Part shown: positions 1 to 5,828 of the stretch, in pieces
How the letters are laid out: every line of letters starts with the position of its first letter
Position numbering within the stretch: the first letter of the stretch is position 1
Origin: Oscillospiraceae bacterium
GTDB lineage: Bacteria; Bacillota_A; Clostridia; Oscillospirales; Oscillospiraceae
Direction of reading: 5' to 3'
Length of the DNA stretch: 5,880 bases
Assembly: GCA_017455225.1 (NCBI GenBank)
Contig: JAFTBL010000054.1
Coordinates: 1 to 5,880 of the forward strand
Program-made: the position numbers and the translations under genes
Notes under the pieces: model-generated
What the model saw: only the letters and a program-made list of their open reading frames with translations
What the model was told of the DNA's origin: nothing
Database searches by the model: none

Positions 1-81
1 ATTCAAAGTTTTGAAGGATTTGTCGAGAAGCTCCTCGAAGCTCTCCTCCGTCTGCTCGGTTACCTTGATTTCTTCGCTCAT
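1..81 (-). other. Fusion joint: acidic leader of the S1 (RpsA) part, with a possible internal start codon
   Basis: Residues 279-305 of the IspH frame begin with an in-frame ATG (81-79) and read MSEEIKVTEQ followed by TEESFEELLDKSFKTLN. This acidic stretch resembles the N-terminal leader that precedes the first OB-fold repeat of S1 proteins in Firmicutes. An AAGAAGG stretch lies 11 bases before the ATG on the coding strand, so separate internal initiation of an S1 chain is possible. No stop codon separates it from IspH. The S1 repeats themselves would lie beyond the left edge and cannot be seen. Confidence 0.6.
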
Positions 82-915
82 CGTTGTATATACCTTCTTA
101 ATGATGCACGCCGGGGTGGACGCGCCGGCCGTAAGGCCTGCCACAGAACATCCACTAAGAAAGTCCGCTGAGAGCTCCGCGGCGTTTTCGATCTGAAGAA
201 CCCGGGAACATCTCTCTTTGCAAATCTCCGTCAAATGTTTGGTGTTGGCACTTTTACGATCTCCGACCACGACCATCACGTCAACATTTGCCGCCAAATC
301 GGCCGCTTCCTGCTGGCGTCTGTGCGTAGCATTACATATTGTATCAAATATTTTCGCGTTTGTACACTGTTTTTTTAAAATTTCTGCAGAACTTTCCCAA
401 ATCTTTCGGATGCAGGTGGTCTGCGCCACCGCAGTAAGGGGTATATCACGCCTTGCGGGATCCTCCTGCAGCCAGCGCTGCAGCTCTTCCGGGCCCGGAA
501 ACACCTCTGTGCGCCGGCACCAGCTGGCAACACCCGTCACCTCCGGATGATGGGGCTCGCCGATCACCACCACAGTGCGCCCCTCCGCGTCTGCCGCCGC
601 CACGATCTGCTGCACCCGCAGCACGTTGGGGCAAGTAGCGTCCACACAGACCGCGCCCAGTGAGCGCAGGTGCTCAATGGTCTGCTTCGTTTCGCCGTGG
701 GCCCGGATGAGCACCGTGTCCCCAGCTCGCACCTGATCGATGCCGTCCACCTGACGGGCGCCGGATTCACGCAGACGGGCGACCACGCTGTCGTTGTGGA
801 TGATGCTGCCCAGCATCACGCAGCCGCCGCTTTCCGCCGCCGTCCGCTCTGCCAGCGTGACGGCACGCTCCACGCCATAGCAAAAGCCGGCGCTTTTTGC
901 AAGGATCACCTTCAT
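1..915 (-). CDS. ispH: 4-hydroxy-3-methylbut-2-enyl diphosphate reductase (IspH/LytB), fused to start of ribosomal protein S1; 3' end outside window
   Basis: IspH is the last enzyme of the MEP isoprenoid pathway. It uses a 4Fe-4S cluster to reduce HMBPP to IPP and DMAPP in the cytoplasm. The frame is open for all 305 codons from the ATG at 915 to the window edge. It shows the three cluster cysteines (Cys12 in AGFCYGV, Cys95 in DATCP, Cys194 in DTICNATHRRQ), His40, His73 in RAHGE, His123 and Glu125 in HHPEV, Thr166/Thr167 in AQTT, Ser222/Asn224, and Ser266 in TAGASTP. IspH normally ends near residue 280. Here the frame continues without a stop into an acidic stretch (279-305, with SFEELLDKS) that resembles the leader of S1 in the IspH-S1 fusions known from Clostridia. 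The ATG overlaps the plsC stop as ATGA; the upstream Shine-Dalgarno site (GGGCGGG) is weak, so coupling is likely. The distal 415 bases are much less GC-rich than the rest. IspH is near certain; the S1 part is inferred from about 27 residues. Confidence 0.95.
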   Translation of the reverse strand, partial: MKVILAKSAGFCYGVERAVTLAERTAAESGGCVMLGSIIHNDSVVARLRESGARQVDGIDQVRAGDTVLIRAHGETKQTIEHLRSLGAVCVDATCPNVLRVQQIVAAADAEGRTVVVIGEPHHPEVTGVASWCRRTEVFPGPEELQRWLQEDPARRDIPLTAVAQTTCIRKIWESSAEILKKQCTNAKIFDTICNATHRRQQEAADLAANVDVMVVVGDRKSANTKHLTEICKERCSRVLQIENAAELSADFLSGCSVAGLTAGASTPACIIKKVYTTMSEEIKVTEQTEESFEELLDKSFKTLN

Positions 916-1508
916 CGTATCCCGCCCAGCTCATAGGCCTGCCGCAGCACACGATCCGCGTTGGCCTGATATTCCTCCGCCGTGCCCTTGCGCCCGGTGT
1001 ATTCCGGTGCAAAGGGGCGGCCGAAGATGATGGGCACTTTTTGGAACAGGCGCTTGCTCCGGCCGATGTAGACCGGCAGCAGGCGCACGCCGGAGCGGAT
1101 GGCGATCATGGCGGCGCCCGCCTTGGCCCGCACCGAGCCCGGACGGCGCACGCGTGTCCCCTCCGGGAAGATCAGCAGATTGTTCCCTTCCCGCAGTGAT
1201 TTGATGGCGGTCTTGGCGGCGTTGATGTCCGAATTGCCTCGATCCACGGGAAAGGCGCCCATCTGCCGCACGAAGCTGCCCACGATGGGGATGGAAAACA
1301 GCTGCTTTTTGGCCATGGTACGCAGAGGGAAGGTGCCGCGCAGAGCCGCTATCAGCAGCACCGGATCCATCCAACCGGAGTGATTGGGACACAGCACCAC
1401 GACCTCCCCCTCCGGCAGGTTCTCCACACCCTTCAGCTCCACCGGGTGGAAAAACAGCACCAGCCGGTGGAAGGCCTCATGCACCCGCTCATAGTACCTG
1501 TTTCTCAC
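912..1508 (-). CDS. plsC: 1-acyl-sn-glycerol-3-phosphate acyltransferase (PlsC/LPLAT family), GTG start
   Basis: The protein has 198 residues, typical of the short bacterial PlsC enzymes that acylate lysophosphatidic acid to phosphatidic acid at the inner membrane face. It carries the catalytic HX4D motif (His43-Asp48 in NHSGWMDP), a GAFPVDR block (84-90) with the usual conserved Arg, the FPEGTR substrate-binding motif (114-119) and the PVYI block (145-148). The first 25 residues are amphipathic with a hydrophobic core (LVLFF) and no clear transmembrane helix. The start is GTG at 1508, chosen because an AGGAGG site (1522-1517) lies 8 bases upstream and the GTG overlaps the cmk stop as GTGA. 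The stop overlaps the ispH start by 4 bases. A cmk-plsC-ispH order is common in Clostridia. The exact acyl acceptor cannot be read from sequence. Confidence 0.93.
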   Translation of the reverse strand: MRNRYYERVHEAFHRLVLFFHPVELKGVENLPEGEVVVLCPNHSGWMDPVLLIAALRGTFPLRTMAKKQLFSIPIVGSFVRQMGAFPVDRGNSDINAAKTAIKSLREGNNLLIFPEGTRVRRPGSVRAKAGAAMIAIRSGVRLLPVYIGRSKRLFQKVPIIFGRPFAPEYTGRKGTAEEYQANADRVLRQAYELGGIR

Positions 1509-2182
1509 TGTGCCAACCTCCTGTCGATCACCCGGAGCAGCAGCTCCAGGCTTTCTTCAAACCCGATATGGGTCGTATCAACGATCTCGGAGTCCTCCGC
1601 CGGGCGAAGGGGCGCTGTGGCGCGGTGGCTGTCGTTCCAGTCCCGCTCCTCCATCTCCCGCAGTACCTCCTCGTAGGGGCGGGGCGTGCCCCGCTGAGCA
1701 AGCTCCGCCGTGCGGCGCCGGGCACGCTCTGCCACGTCGGCGGTGAGGAAGATCTTTACGTCCGCGTCCGGCAGCACCACGGTGCCGATGTCACGCCCGT
1801 CCATGATCACGCTGGTACGCCGCGCCATATCCCGCTGCATCTCCAGCAGGAAATCCCGCACCGCCGGGATGGCCGACACGTCCGAGGCGTACATGGAGAT
1901 CTGCGGCAAACGGATCTGGCCCGTCACGTCCTCCCCGTTGAGGAACATGTGCTGCAATCCGTCGTCGCTGTATGTCATGTCCACGTGGATCGAGGGAAGC
2001 GCGGCAGTGACGGCCGCAGCGTCCTTGGGGTCGATCCCGTTTCGGAACATGTAGTACCCGATGGTACGGTAGATGGCGCCGGTGTCCACATACACGATGC
2101 CAAGCCGCTTTGCGATCGCCTTGGCCAGCGTGCTTTTCCCGGCGCCGGAAGGCCCGTCCACCGCGATGGAATAAACGTTCAT
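1505..2182 (-). CDS. cmk: Cytidylate kinase (CMP/dCMP kinase)
   Basis: Cmk phosphorylates CMP and dCMP with ATP in the cytoplasm. From the ATG at 2182 the protein has 225 residues, the usual family length. It shows the P-loop GPSGAGKST (10-18), the VDTGAIYR block (32-39) that binds the nucleotide, an NMP-binding insert around residues 60-120, the DGRDIGT motif (128-134) and the lid motif ERDWNDSHRATAPL (179-192). An in-frame ATG at 2245 would add 21 residues without homology-like character and would overlap the upstream gene. The inner ATG has GAGGAG (2197-2192) 9 bases upstream and puts the P-loop at its normal distance from the N-terminus. It lies 13 bases after the flavoprotein stop and ends in a GTGA overlap with plsC. 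In many bacteria cmk lies next to rpsA, which fits the S1-like joint two genes downstream. Confidence 0.97.
   Translation of the reverse strand: MNVYSIAVDGPSGAGKSTLAKAIAKRLGIVYVDTGAIYRTIGYYMFRNGIDPKDAAAVTAALPSIHVDMTYSDDGLQHMFLNGEDVTGQIRLPQISMYASDVSAIPAVRDFLLEMQRDMARRTSVIMDGRDIGTVVLPDADVKIFLTADVAERARRRTAELAQRGTPRPYEEVLREMEERDWNDSHRATAPLRPAEDSEIVDTTHIGFEESLELLLRVIDRRLAQ
1517..1522 (-). promoter_or_regulatory. Ribosome binding site that fixes the GTG start of plsC
   Basis: The coding strand reads AGGAGG, a perfect Shine-Dalgarno match, 8 bases before the GTG at 1508. It lies inside the last codons of cmk. No ATG in the plsC frame is equally well placed, so this site decides the non-ATG start. 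Confidence 0.85.
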
Positions 2183-2195
2183 ATATCCGATCTCC

Positions 2196-3428
2196 TCATT
2201 CCTGCGCGGCACACACGCCGGCCAAATGGCCGGTGGCCCACGCAATTTGCAGATTAAAGCCGCCCGTATAGGCGTCCACGTCCAGAATCTCGCCTGCGAA
2301 ATATAGCCCCTCCACCAGCTTGGAGCCCATGGTGGCGGGCACCACCTGCCCCACCTTCACGCCGCCTGCGGTCACAATGGCCTCCTCCGCCGGCCGGGGA
2401 CAGCGCAGTGACAGGCGGAAACGCTTCAGCTCTCCGATCAGCGCGCGGCGCTGTTCTTTTTTCAGGGAGTGGAGCTTTGCGCTCGCCTCCAGCTCCAGCC
2501 GGCGGCAAAGCACGCTCTCCATGCTGTGGGGCACCAGCCCGCCCAGCAGACTGCCCAGCTCCCTGTTGGGGCCGGCGGCGATATCCCGCAGGATCCGCGC
2601 ATCCAGCGTCGGCTCATCCAGCGCCGGCTTCAGGTCGATCTCCAGCGTATAGTCGTTTTTCTCCCAATCCCGCAGATGGGCGCTGGCGGACAGGATCACC
2701 GGCCCGGATACGCCGAAATGGGTGAAAAGCATCTCCCCGAAATCGTGGAATACCGCCTTCCCTTTTCCGTCTCGCACGGTGACCGCCACGTTCTTCAGCG
2801 CCAGGCCCTGCATGCGCAAACAGTCGTCGCCGGCACATTCCAAAGGCACCAGCGAGCCCCGTGGCGGCACGATCTCGTGTCCCAGCACGGCGGCAAGGCG
2901 ATACCCGTCGCCGGTAGAGCCGGTGGCAGGATAGGACACGCCGCCTGTGGCCAGGATGACGGCGTCGGCCGGGTAATCCCCCCGGTCGCACCGGACAGCC
3001 CGCACACGACCCTCCACCGTGCAGATCTCCTCTGCACGCCGGCGCGCCCAGCGCACGCCGAGAGCGCGGATCCGCCGCTCCAGCGCGGCGGTCACGTCAA
3101 ACGCCCGGTCGGACACAGGGAACACGCGGTTGCCCCGCTCCACCTTCAGCGGTACGCCCAATGCCTCAAAAAACGCCATGGTATCGCGGCAGTCAAACCG
3201 GGACAGAGCGCTGTAAAGAAACCGCCCGTTGCCCGGCACACACCGCAGCATTTCCTCTGTGGAGCAGTTGTTGGTCAGGTTGCACCGGCCCTTGCCGGTG
3301 ATATTGACCTTTTTACCCAATCGCTCGTTGGGCTCCAGCAGCGTGACCGAGGCGCCGTTTTCCGCGGCGGTAACGGACGCCATCAGCCCGGCGGCGCCTC
3401 CGCCGATCACCACCACCCGCTTACTCAT
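2196..3428 (-). CDS. NAD(P)/FAD-dependent oxidoreductase, HI0933/YhiN family flavoprotein
   Basis: This 410-residue protein is of the usual length for the HI0933/YhiN flavoproteins, whose physiological substrate is not established. The N-terminal Rossmann fold has VVVIGGGAAGLMA (5-17) for the FAD phosphate and Glu32 for the ribose. The family signature KVNITGKGRCNLTNN (40-54) follows. A second nucleotide-contact block reads ATGGVSYPATGSTGDGY, and the C-terminus has the closing FAD motif AGEILDVDAYTGGFNLQ followed by AWATG. No membrane segment is seen. The start at 3428 was chosen over an ATG at 3527 because the GGAG site (3437-3434) sits 5 bases upstream and the Rossmann motif then starts at residue 5. 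The start overlaps the end of the regulator gene by 8 bases, suggesting coupling. Family assignment is firm; the function is unknown. Confidence 0.93.
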   Translation of the reverse strand: MSKRVVVIGGGAAGLMASVTAAENGASVTLLEPNERLGKKVNITGKGRCNLTNNCSTEEMLRCVPGNGRFLYSALSRFDCRDTMAFFEALGVPLKVERGNRVFPVSDRAFDVTAALERRIRALGVRWARRRAEEICTVEGRVRAVRCDRGDYPADAVILATGGVSYPATGSTGDGYRLAAVLGHEIVPPRGSLVPLECAGDDCLRMQGLALKNVAVTVRDGKGKAVFHDFGEMLFTHFGVSGPVILSASAHLRDWEKNDYTLEIDLKPALDEPTLDARILRDIAAGPNRELGSLLGGLVPHSMESVLCRRLELEASAKLHSLKKEQRRALIGELKRFRLSLRCPRPAEEAIVTAGGVKVGQVVPATMGSKLVEGLYFAGEILDVDAYTGGFNLQIAWATGHLAGVCAAQE

Positions 3429-4284
3429 CTTCACTCCGGCGGAAAATGCTGTGGGCCTGCCATACCCGCTCCAGCTCGTTGAACGTTTCATCCACGTCGG
3501 CCCGGCGGCGTCGGCCCACCTCGGCAATCAGCGCGTTGAGCAGGCTCAGCGGCGCCGCCATGGAATCCACGAAGGAGATCATATCGCTGTGCACCATCAG
3601 CGCGGCAGAGGCGGCGGGATACAGCGGTGAAACGGTGCTGTCGGTGATGGCCACCACCTGCGCACCCCGTTCATGGGCGTAGTTGACGGCGTTGACCGCC
3701 ATGATGGAATAGCGGGGAAAGCTGATGCCGATCAGCACGTCGCCGGGACCGATATGTACCAACTGCTCATAAATTTCACCGGCGGCAATGTTCTGCACCA
3801 GTACTACGTTCTTGAAGATCAGATGCAGATAGAAATTCAGATAGCCTGCCAGAAACGACGAGGAACGCACGCCCAGAATGAAAATGCGCTCCGCCTGCAC
3901 CAGCATATCCGCTACCCGGGAAAACTCCTTGCGATCCACCTGCTCGATGGCGGTGTGGATGCTGCTCATGTCCCGCTGCATCACCTCGGCCACCGTATCG
4001 TTGCCCCGGATGTTCTCGTCCGAGGCGCGGATCCGCTGCACGGAGGTCAGTCGCCCTCGGATCATCTCCTGCAGTGCCCGCTGCATCTCCGGATAACCTG
4101 CGTATCCCAACTCTGAGGCAAAGCGTACCACCGTGGAGTCACTGACCTCCGCGGCCTGTCCCAGCCGGCTGGCAGTCATAAAGGCGGCCTTGTCGCTGTT
4201 TTCCAGTACGTAGGCCGCGATCCGTTTCTGTCCCTTGGAAAACGCGCCTATGCCGGCGCGGATCCGATGCAACACATCGTTCAT
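3421..4284 (-). CDS. RpiR/MurR-family transcriptional regulator (HTH + SIS domain)
   Basis: The protein has 287 residues, the standard RpiR-family length. Residues 1-77 form the N-terminal helix-turn-helix domain, with the typical FSKGQKRIAAYVLEN opening (15-29), TASRLGQAAEVSDSTVVRFASELGYAGYPE (37-66) covering the recognition helix, and a linker around 78-120. Residues about 125-255 form a SIS sugar-phosphate-binding domain with ILGVRSSSFLAGYLN (136-150), GDVLIGISFPRYS (181-193) and VVAITDS (210-216). Relatives sense phosphosugars such as MurNAc-6-phosphate or glucose-6-phosphate and regulate sugar use. No sugar kinase, etherase or transporter gene lies nearby, so the ligand and targets are unknown. 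The start lies only 3 bases after the pseudouridine synthase stop; the nearest SD-like stretch (AGGGA) is rather far upstream. The end overlaps the flavoprotein gene by 8 bases. Confidence 0.92.
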   Translation of the reverse strand: MNDVLHRIRAGIGAFSKGQKRIAAYVLENSDKAAFMTASRLGQAAEVSDSTVVRFASELGYAGYPEMQRALQEMIRGRLTSVQRIRASDENIRGNDTVAEVMQRDMSSIHTAIEQVDRKEFSRVADMLVQAERIFILGVRSSSFLAGYLNFYLHLIFKNVVLVQNIAAGEIYEQLVHIGPGDVLIGISFPRYSIMAVNAVNYAHERGAQVVAITDSTVSPLYPAASAALMVHSDMISFVDSMAAPLSLLNALIAEVGRRRRADVDETFNELERVWQAHSIFRRSEDE

Positions 4285-4287
4285 TCG

Positions 4288-4998
4288 TCAATCGCTTCCC
4301 TTGATCTCTTTGATTTCAACGTCTGTCAAGTATTTCCACTTGCCACTCGGCAAGTCGCCAAGCCGCAAGCCGCCTTCCTCGATCCGTACAAGCCGCACCA
4401 CCGATAGTCCCGCCTGACGGCACATGCGGCGAATCTGGCGGTTCTTCCCCTCGTGGATGGTGATGCGCAACACCGCCAGCTCGTTTCCGCGGCGCACCGT
4501 CTGCACCTTGGCCGGGCGGATCGGCTCCCCCTCCAGCTCCCGGATGGCGGAAAGCCGCCCGGCGGCGTCCTTTATCGTGCCGGTCACGGTGACCTCGTAT
4601 ACCTTGTTCACCTCGCCGGAGGGGTGCAGCAAGCGCTGGGCCAGCGCGCCGTCGTTGGTGAACAGCAGCAGTCCCTCCGACATGATGTCCAGCCGCCCCA
4701 CGGGAAACACCCGGCTCCCGCAGTCCGCCACCAGCGAGGCGGCGGTAGGTCTTCCCCGCTCGTCGGAAAGTGTTGTGACATAGCCGGCCGGCTTGTTAAG
4801 CATCAGATACACCGGCCGGGGCGCGTCGGGAAGCGGCACGCCGTCCACGGTGATCCGATCTGCGGCGGGATCGGCGCTGTCGCCCAAGGCGGCAGGACGG
4901 CCGTTGACGGCGACTCTCCCCTGCTGCAGCAGCTCCTCCGCGGCGCGGCGGGAGCAGACCCCCGCCCCGGCTATGATCTTTTGCAGCCGTTCAGCCAT
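4288..4998 (-). CDS. rluB: rRNA pseudouridine synthase, RsuA/RluB/RluE/RluF family
   Basis: These enzymes convert a specific uridine of ribosomal RNA to pseudouridine. From the ATG at 4998 the protein has 236 residues. An N-terminal S4 RNA-binding domain covers about 1-48 (LQKIIAGAGVCSRRAAEELL, then GRVAVNGR). The catalytic domain follows with LMLNKPAGYVTT (65-76), the active-site motif GRLDIMSEGLLLFTNDG (101-117) with Asp104 as the predicted nucleophile, KVYEV (132-136), and EGKNRQIRRMC (183-193). A longer frame from an ATG at 5037 would overlap dacF and lacks a good site. The chosen ATG has GGAGG (5008-5004) 5 bases upstream, in the 16-base gap. The symbol rluB (23S rRNA) is chosen because Firmicutes often have rluB close to a DD-carboxypeptidase gene; RsuA-type 16S specificity cannot be excluded from motifs alone. 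Confidence 0.93.
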   Translation of the reverse strand: MAERLQKIIAGAGVCSRRAAEELLQQGRVAVNGRPAALGDSADPAADRITVDGVPLPDAPRPVYLMLNKPAGYVTTLSDERGRPTAASLVADCGSRVFPVGRLDIMSEGLLLFTNDGALAQRLLHPSGEVNKVYEVTVTGTIKDAAGRLSAIRELEGEPIRPAKVQTVRRGNELAVLRITIHEGKNRQIRRMCRQAGLSVVRLVRIEEGGLRLGDLPSGKWKYLTDVEIKEIKGSD

Positions 4999-5001
4999 AC
5001 G

Positions 5002-5008
5002 TTCCTCC
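5002..5008 (-). promoter_or_regulatory. Ribosome binding site that fixes the rluB start
   Basis: The coding strand reads GGAGGAA in the 16-base gap after the carboxypeptidase stop codon. Its GGAGG core is 5 bases before the ATG at 4998. It favours this start over the in-frame ATG 39 bases upstream, which would overlap the carboxypeptidase gene. Confidence 0.8.
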
Positions 5009-5014
5009 GCGTCG

Positions 5015-5788
5015 TTATCCGGCAAACGCCCACTCATAGAGCGCGGCGTGATCCTGCCAGTCGTTGCCGTCCTGCAGCGTCACCGCCACAAGACGCCGCC
5101 CGTCTCTGCACACACAGGTGACCAGCGTGCGCCCCGCCGCGCGGGTGTAGCCGGTCTTCAGGCCGATACACCCCTCCAGCGAGGTAAGGAGCCGGTTGTG
5201 GTTTTTCATCGTGCGGCCGCCCACCGATGCGCTTACAGTGGAGCAAAGGCGCACGAAGGTGGGATCCTTCACCGCCGCCGAGGCAAGAATCGCCATGTCC
5301 AGGGCGGTGGAATGGTGATCCGTCCCGTCCAGCCCGTTGGGATTTTCGAACGCGGTGTCCTCCATCCCCAGCGAACGCGCCGTTTCATTCATCCACGCCA
5401 CGAAACGATCCTGCCCGCCGCAATGCTCCGCCAGCGCCAGCGCCGCGTCGTTGCCGGAGCAGAGCATCAGCCCGTATAAAAGCTCCTCCACCGTCACCGT
5501 TTCGCCGGGCTTGAGATACATGGACGAGCCCTCCGCCATGTGGGCGGCGGTGATCTCCACGCTCTCGCTCAGCCTCGTGTGCTCCAGCGCCACCATAGCC
5601 GTCATGATCTTGGTGGTGCTGGCAATACGCATGGGGCGCCGCGCGCTTTTTTCATAGAGGATTTCGCCGCTGTCCACGTCCATCAGCACCGCGGCGGAAG
5701 CGGACAGCTCCAGCCCCTCCGCCCGCAGCGGCAGCAGCGCCGGCGCCAGCAGCGCGGCGCAGCACAGCGCCGCCAGCCATCTCTTCAT
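5015..5788 (-). CDS. D-alanyl-D-alanine carboxypeptidase (serine type, peptidase S11), catalytic domain only
   Basis: These low-molecular-weight penicillin-binding proteins remove the terminal D-Ala from peptidoglycan stem peptides outside the membrane. The 257-residue protein starts with a signal peptide: MKRW, a hydrophobic core (residues 5-20) and a likely cleavage after LRA (about 23). The three active-site motifs are present and correctly spaced: Ser57-Thr-Thr-Lys60, Ser111-Gly-Asn113 and Lys211-Thr-Gly213. The block ENPNGLDGTDHHSTALDMA (148-166) is also typical. The protein ends with YEWAFAG, where the catalytic domain normally finishes. The C-terminal beta domain and amphipathic anchor of PBP5/DacF proteins (usually around 380-440 residues in total) are absent, so the enzyme may be released or weakly held. 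Start codon: ATG at 5788, with GGAAGGGG (5803-5796) 7 bases upstream. It could be a DacF-, DacB- or DacA-like protein, hence no symbol. Confidence 0.94.
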   Translation of the reverse strand: MKRWLAALCCAALLAPALLPLRAEGLELSASAAVLMDVDSGEILYEKSARRPMRIASTTKIMTAMVALEHTRLSESVEITAAHMAEGSSMYLKPGETVTVEELLYGLMLCSGNDAALALAEHCGGQDRFVAWMNETARSLGMEDTAFENPNGLDGTDHHSTALDMAILASAAVKDPTFVRLCSTVSASVGGRTMKNHNRLLTSLEGCIGLKTGYTRAAGRTLVTCVCRDGRRLVAVTLQDGNDWQDHAALYEWAFAG

Positions 5789-5828
5789 GGGATCACCCCT
5801 TCCGTCAGGATGCTCCCAATATATTCAG

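Noticed and set aside
465..482. Repeated CTGCAG with a palindromic look inside ispH
   Set aside because: It encodes normal IspH residues (LQRWLQ) and reflects Leu-Gln codon repetition, not a separate element.
218..550. Plus-strand open frame of 110 codons in the AT-richer ispH region
   Set aside because: The minus strand carries an uninterrupted IspH frame with catalytic cysteines here; the plus-strand peptide has no family features.
1568..2257. Plus-strand open frame of 229 codons opposite cmk
   Set aside because: It is the antisense of a gene with all Cmk motifs and has only shadow-like composition (many Val, His, Arg, Gly).
2469..3482. Long plus-strand open frame of 337 codons opposite the flavoprotein gene
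   Set aside because: It is rich in His, Arg, Gln, Pro and Ala with no recognisable motif, as expected for the antisense of a GC-rich gene, and the minus-strand frame there is a clear flavoprotein.
4453..5479. Two long plus-strand open frames opposite rluB and the carboxypeptidase
   Set aside because: Low-complexity Arg/His/Gly/Pro-rich translations without domains; both overlap well-supported minus-strand genes.
5818..5823. TATATT (minus strand) as a -10 box before the carboxypeptidase gene
   Set aside because: It resembles a -10 hexamer 30 bases before the start, but no -35-like sequence is found at the proper distance, so a promoter cannot be supported.
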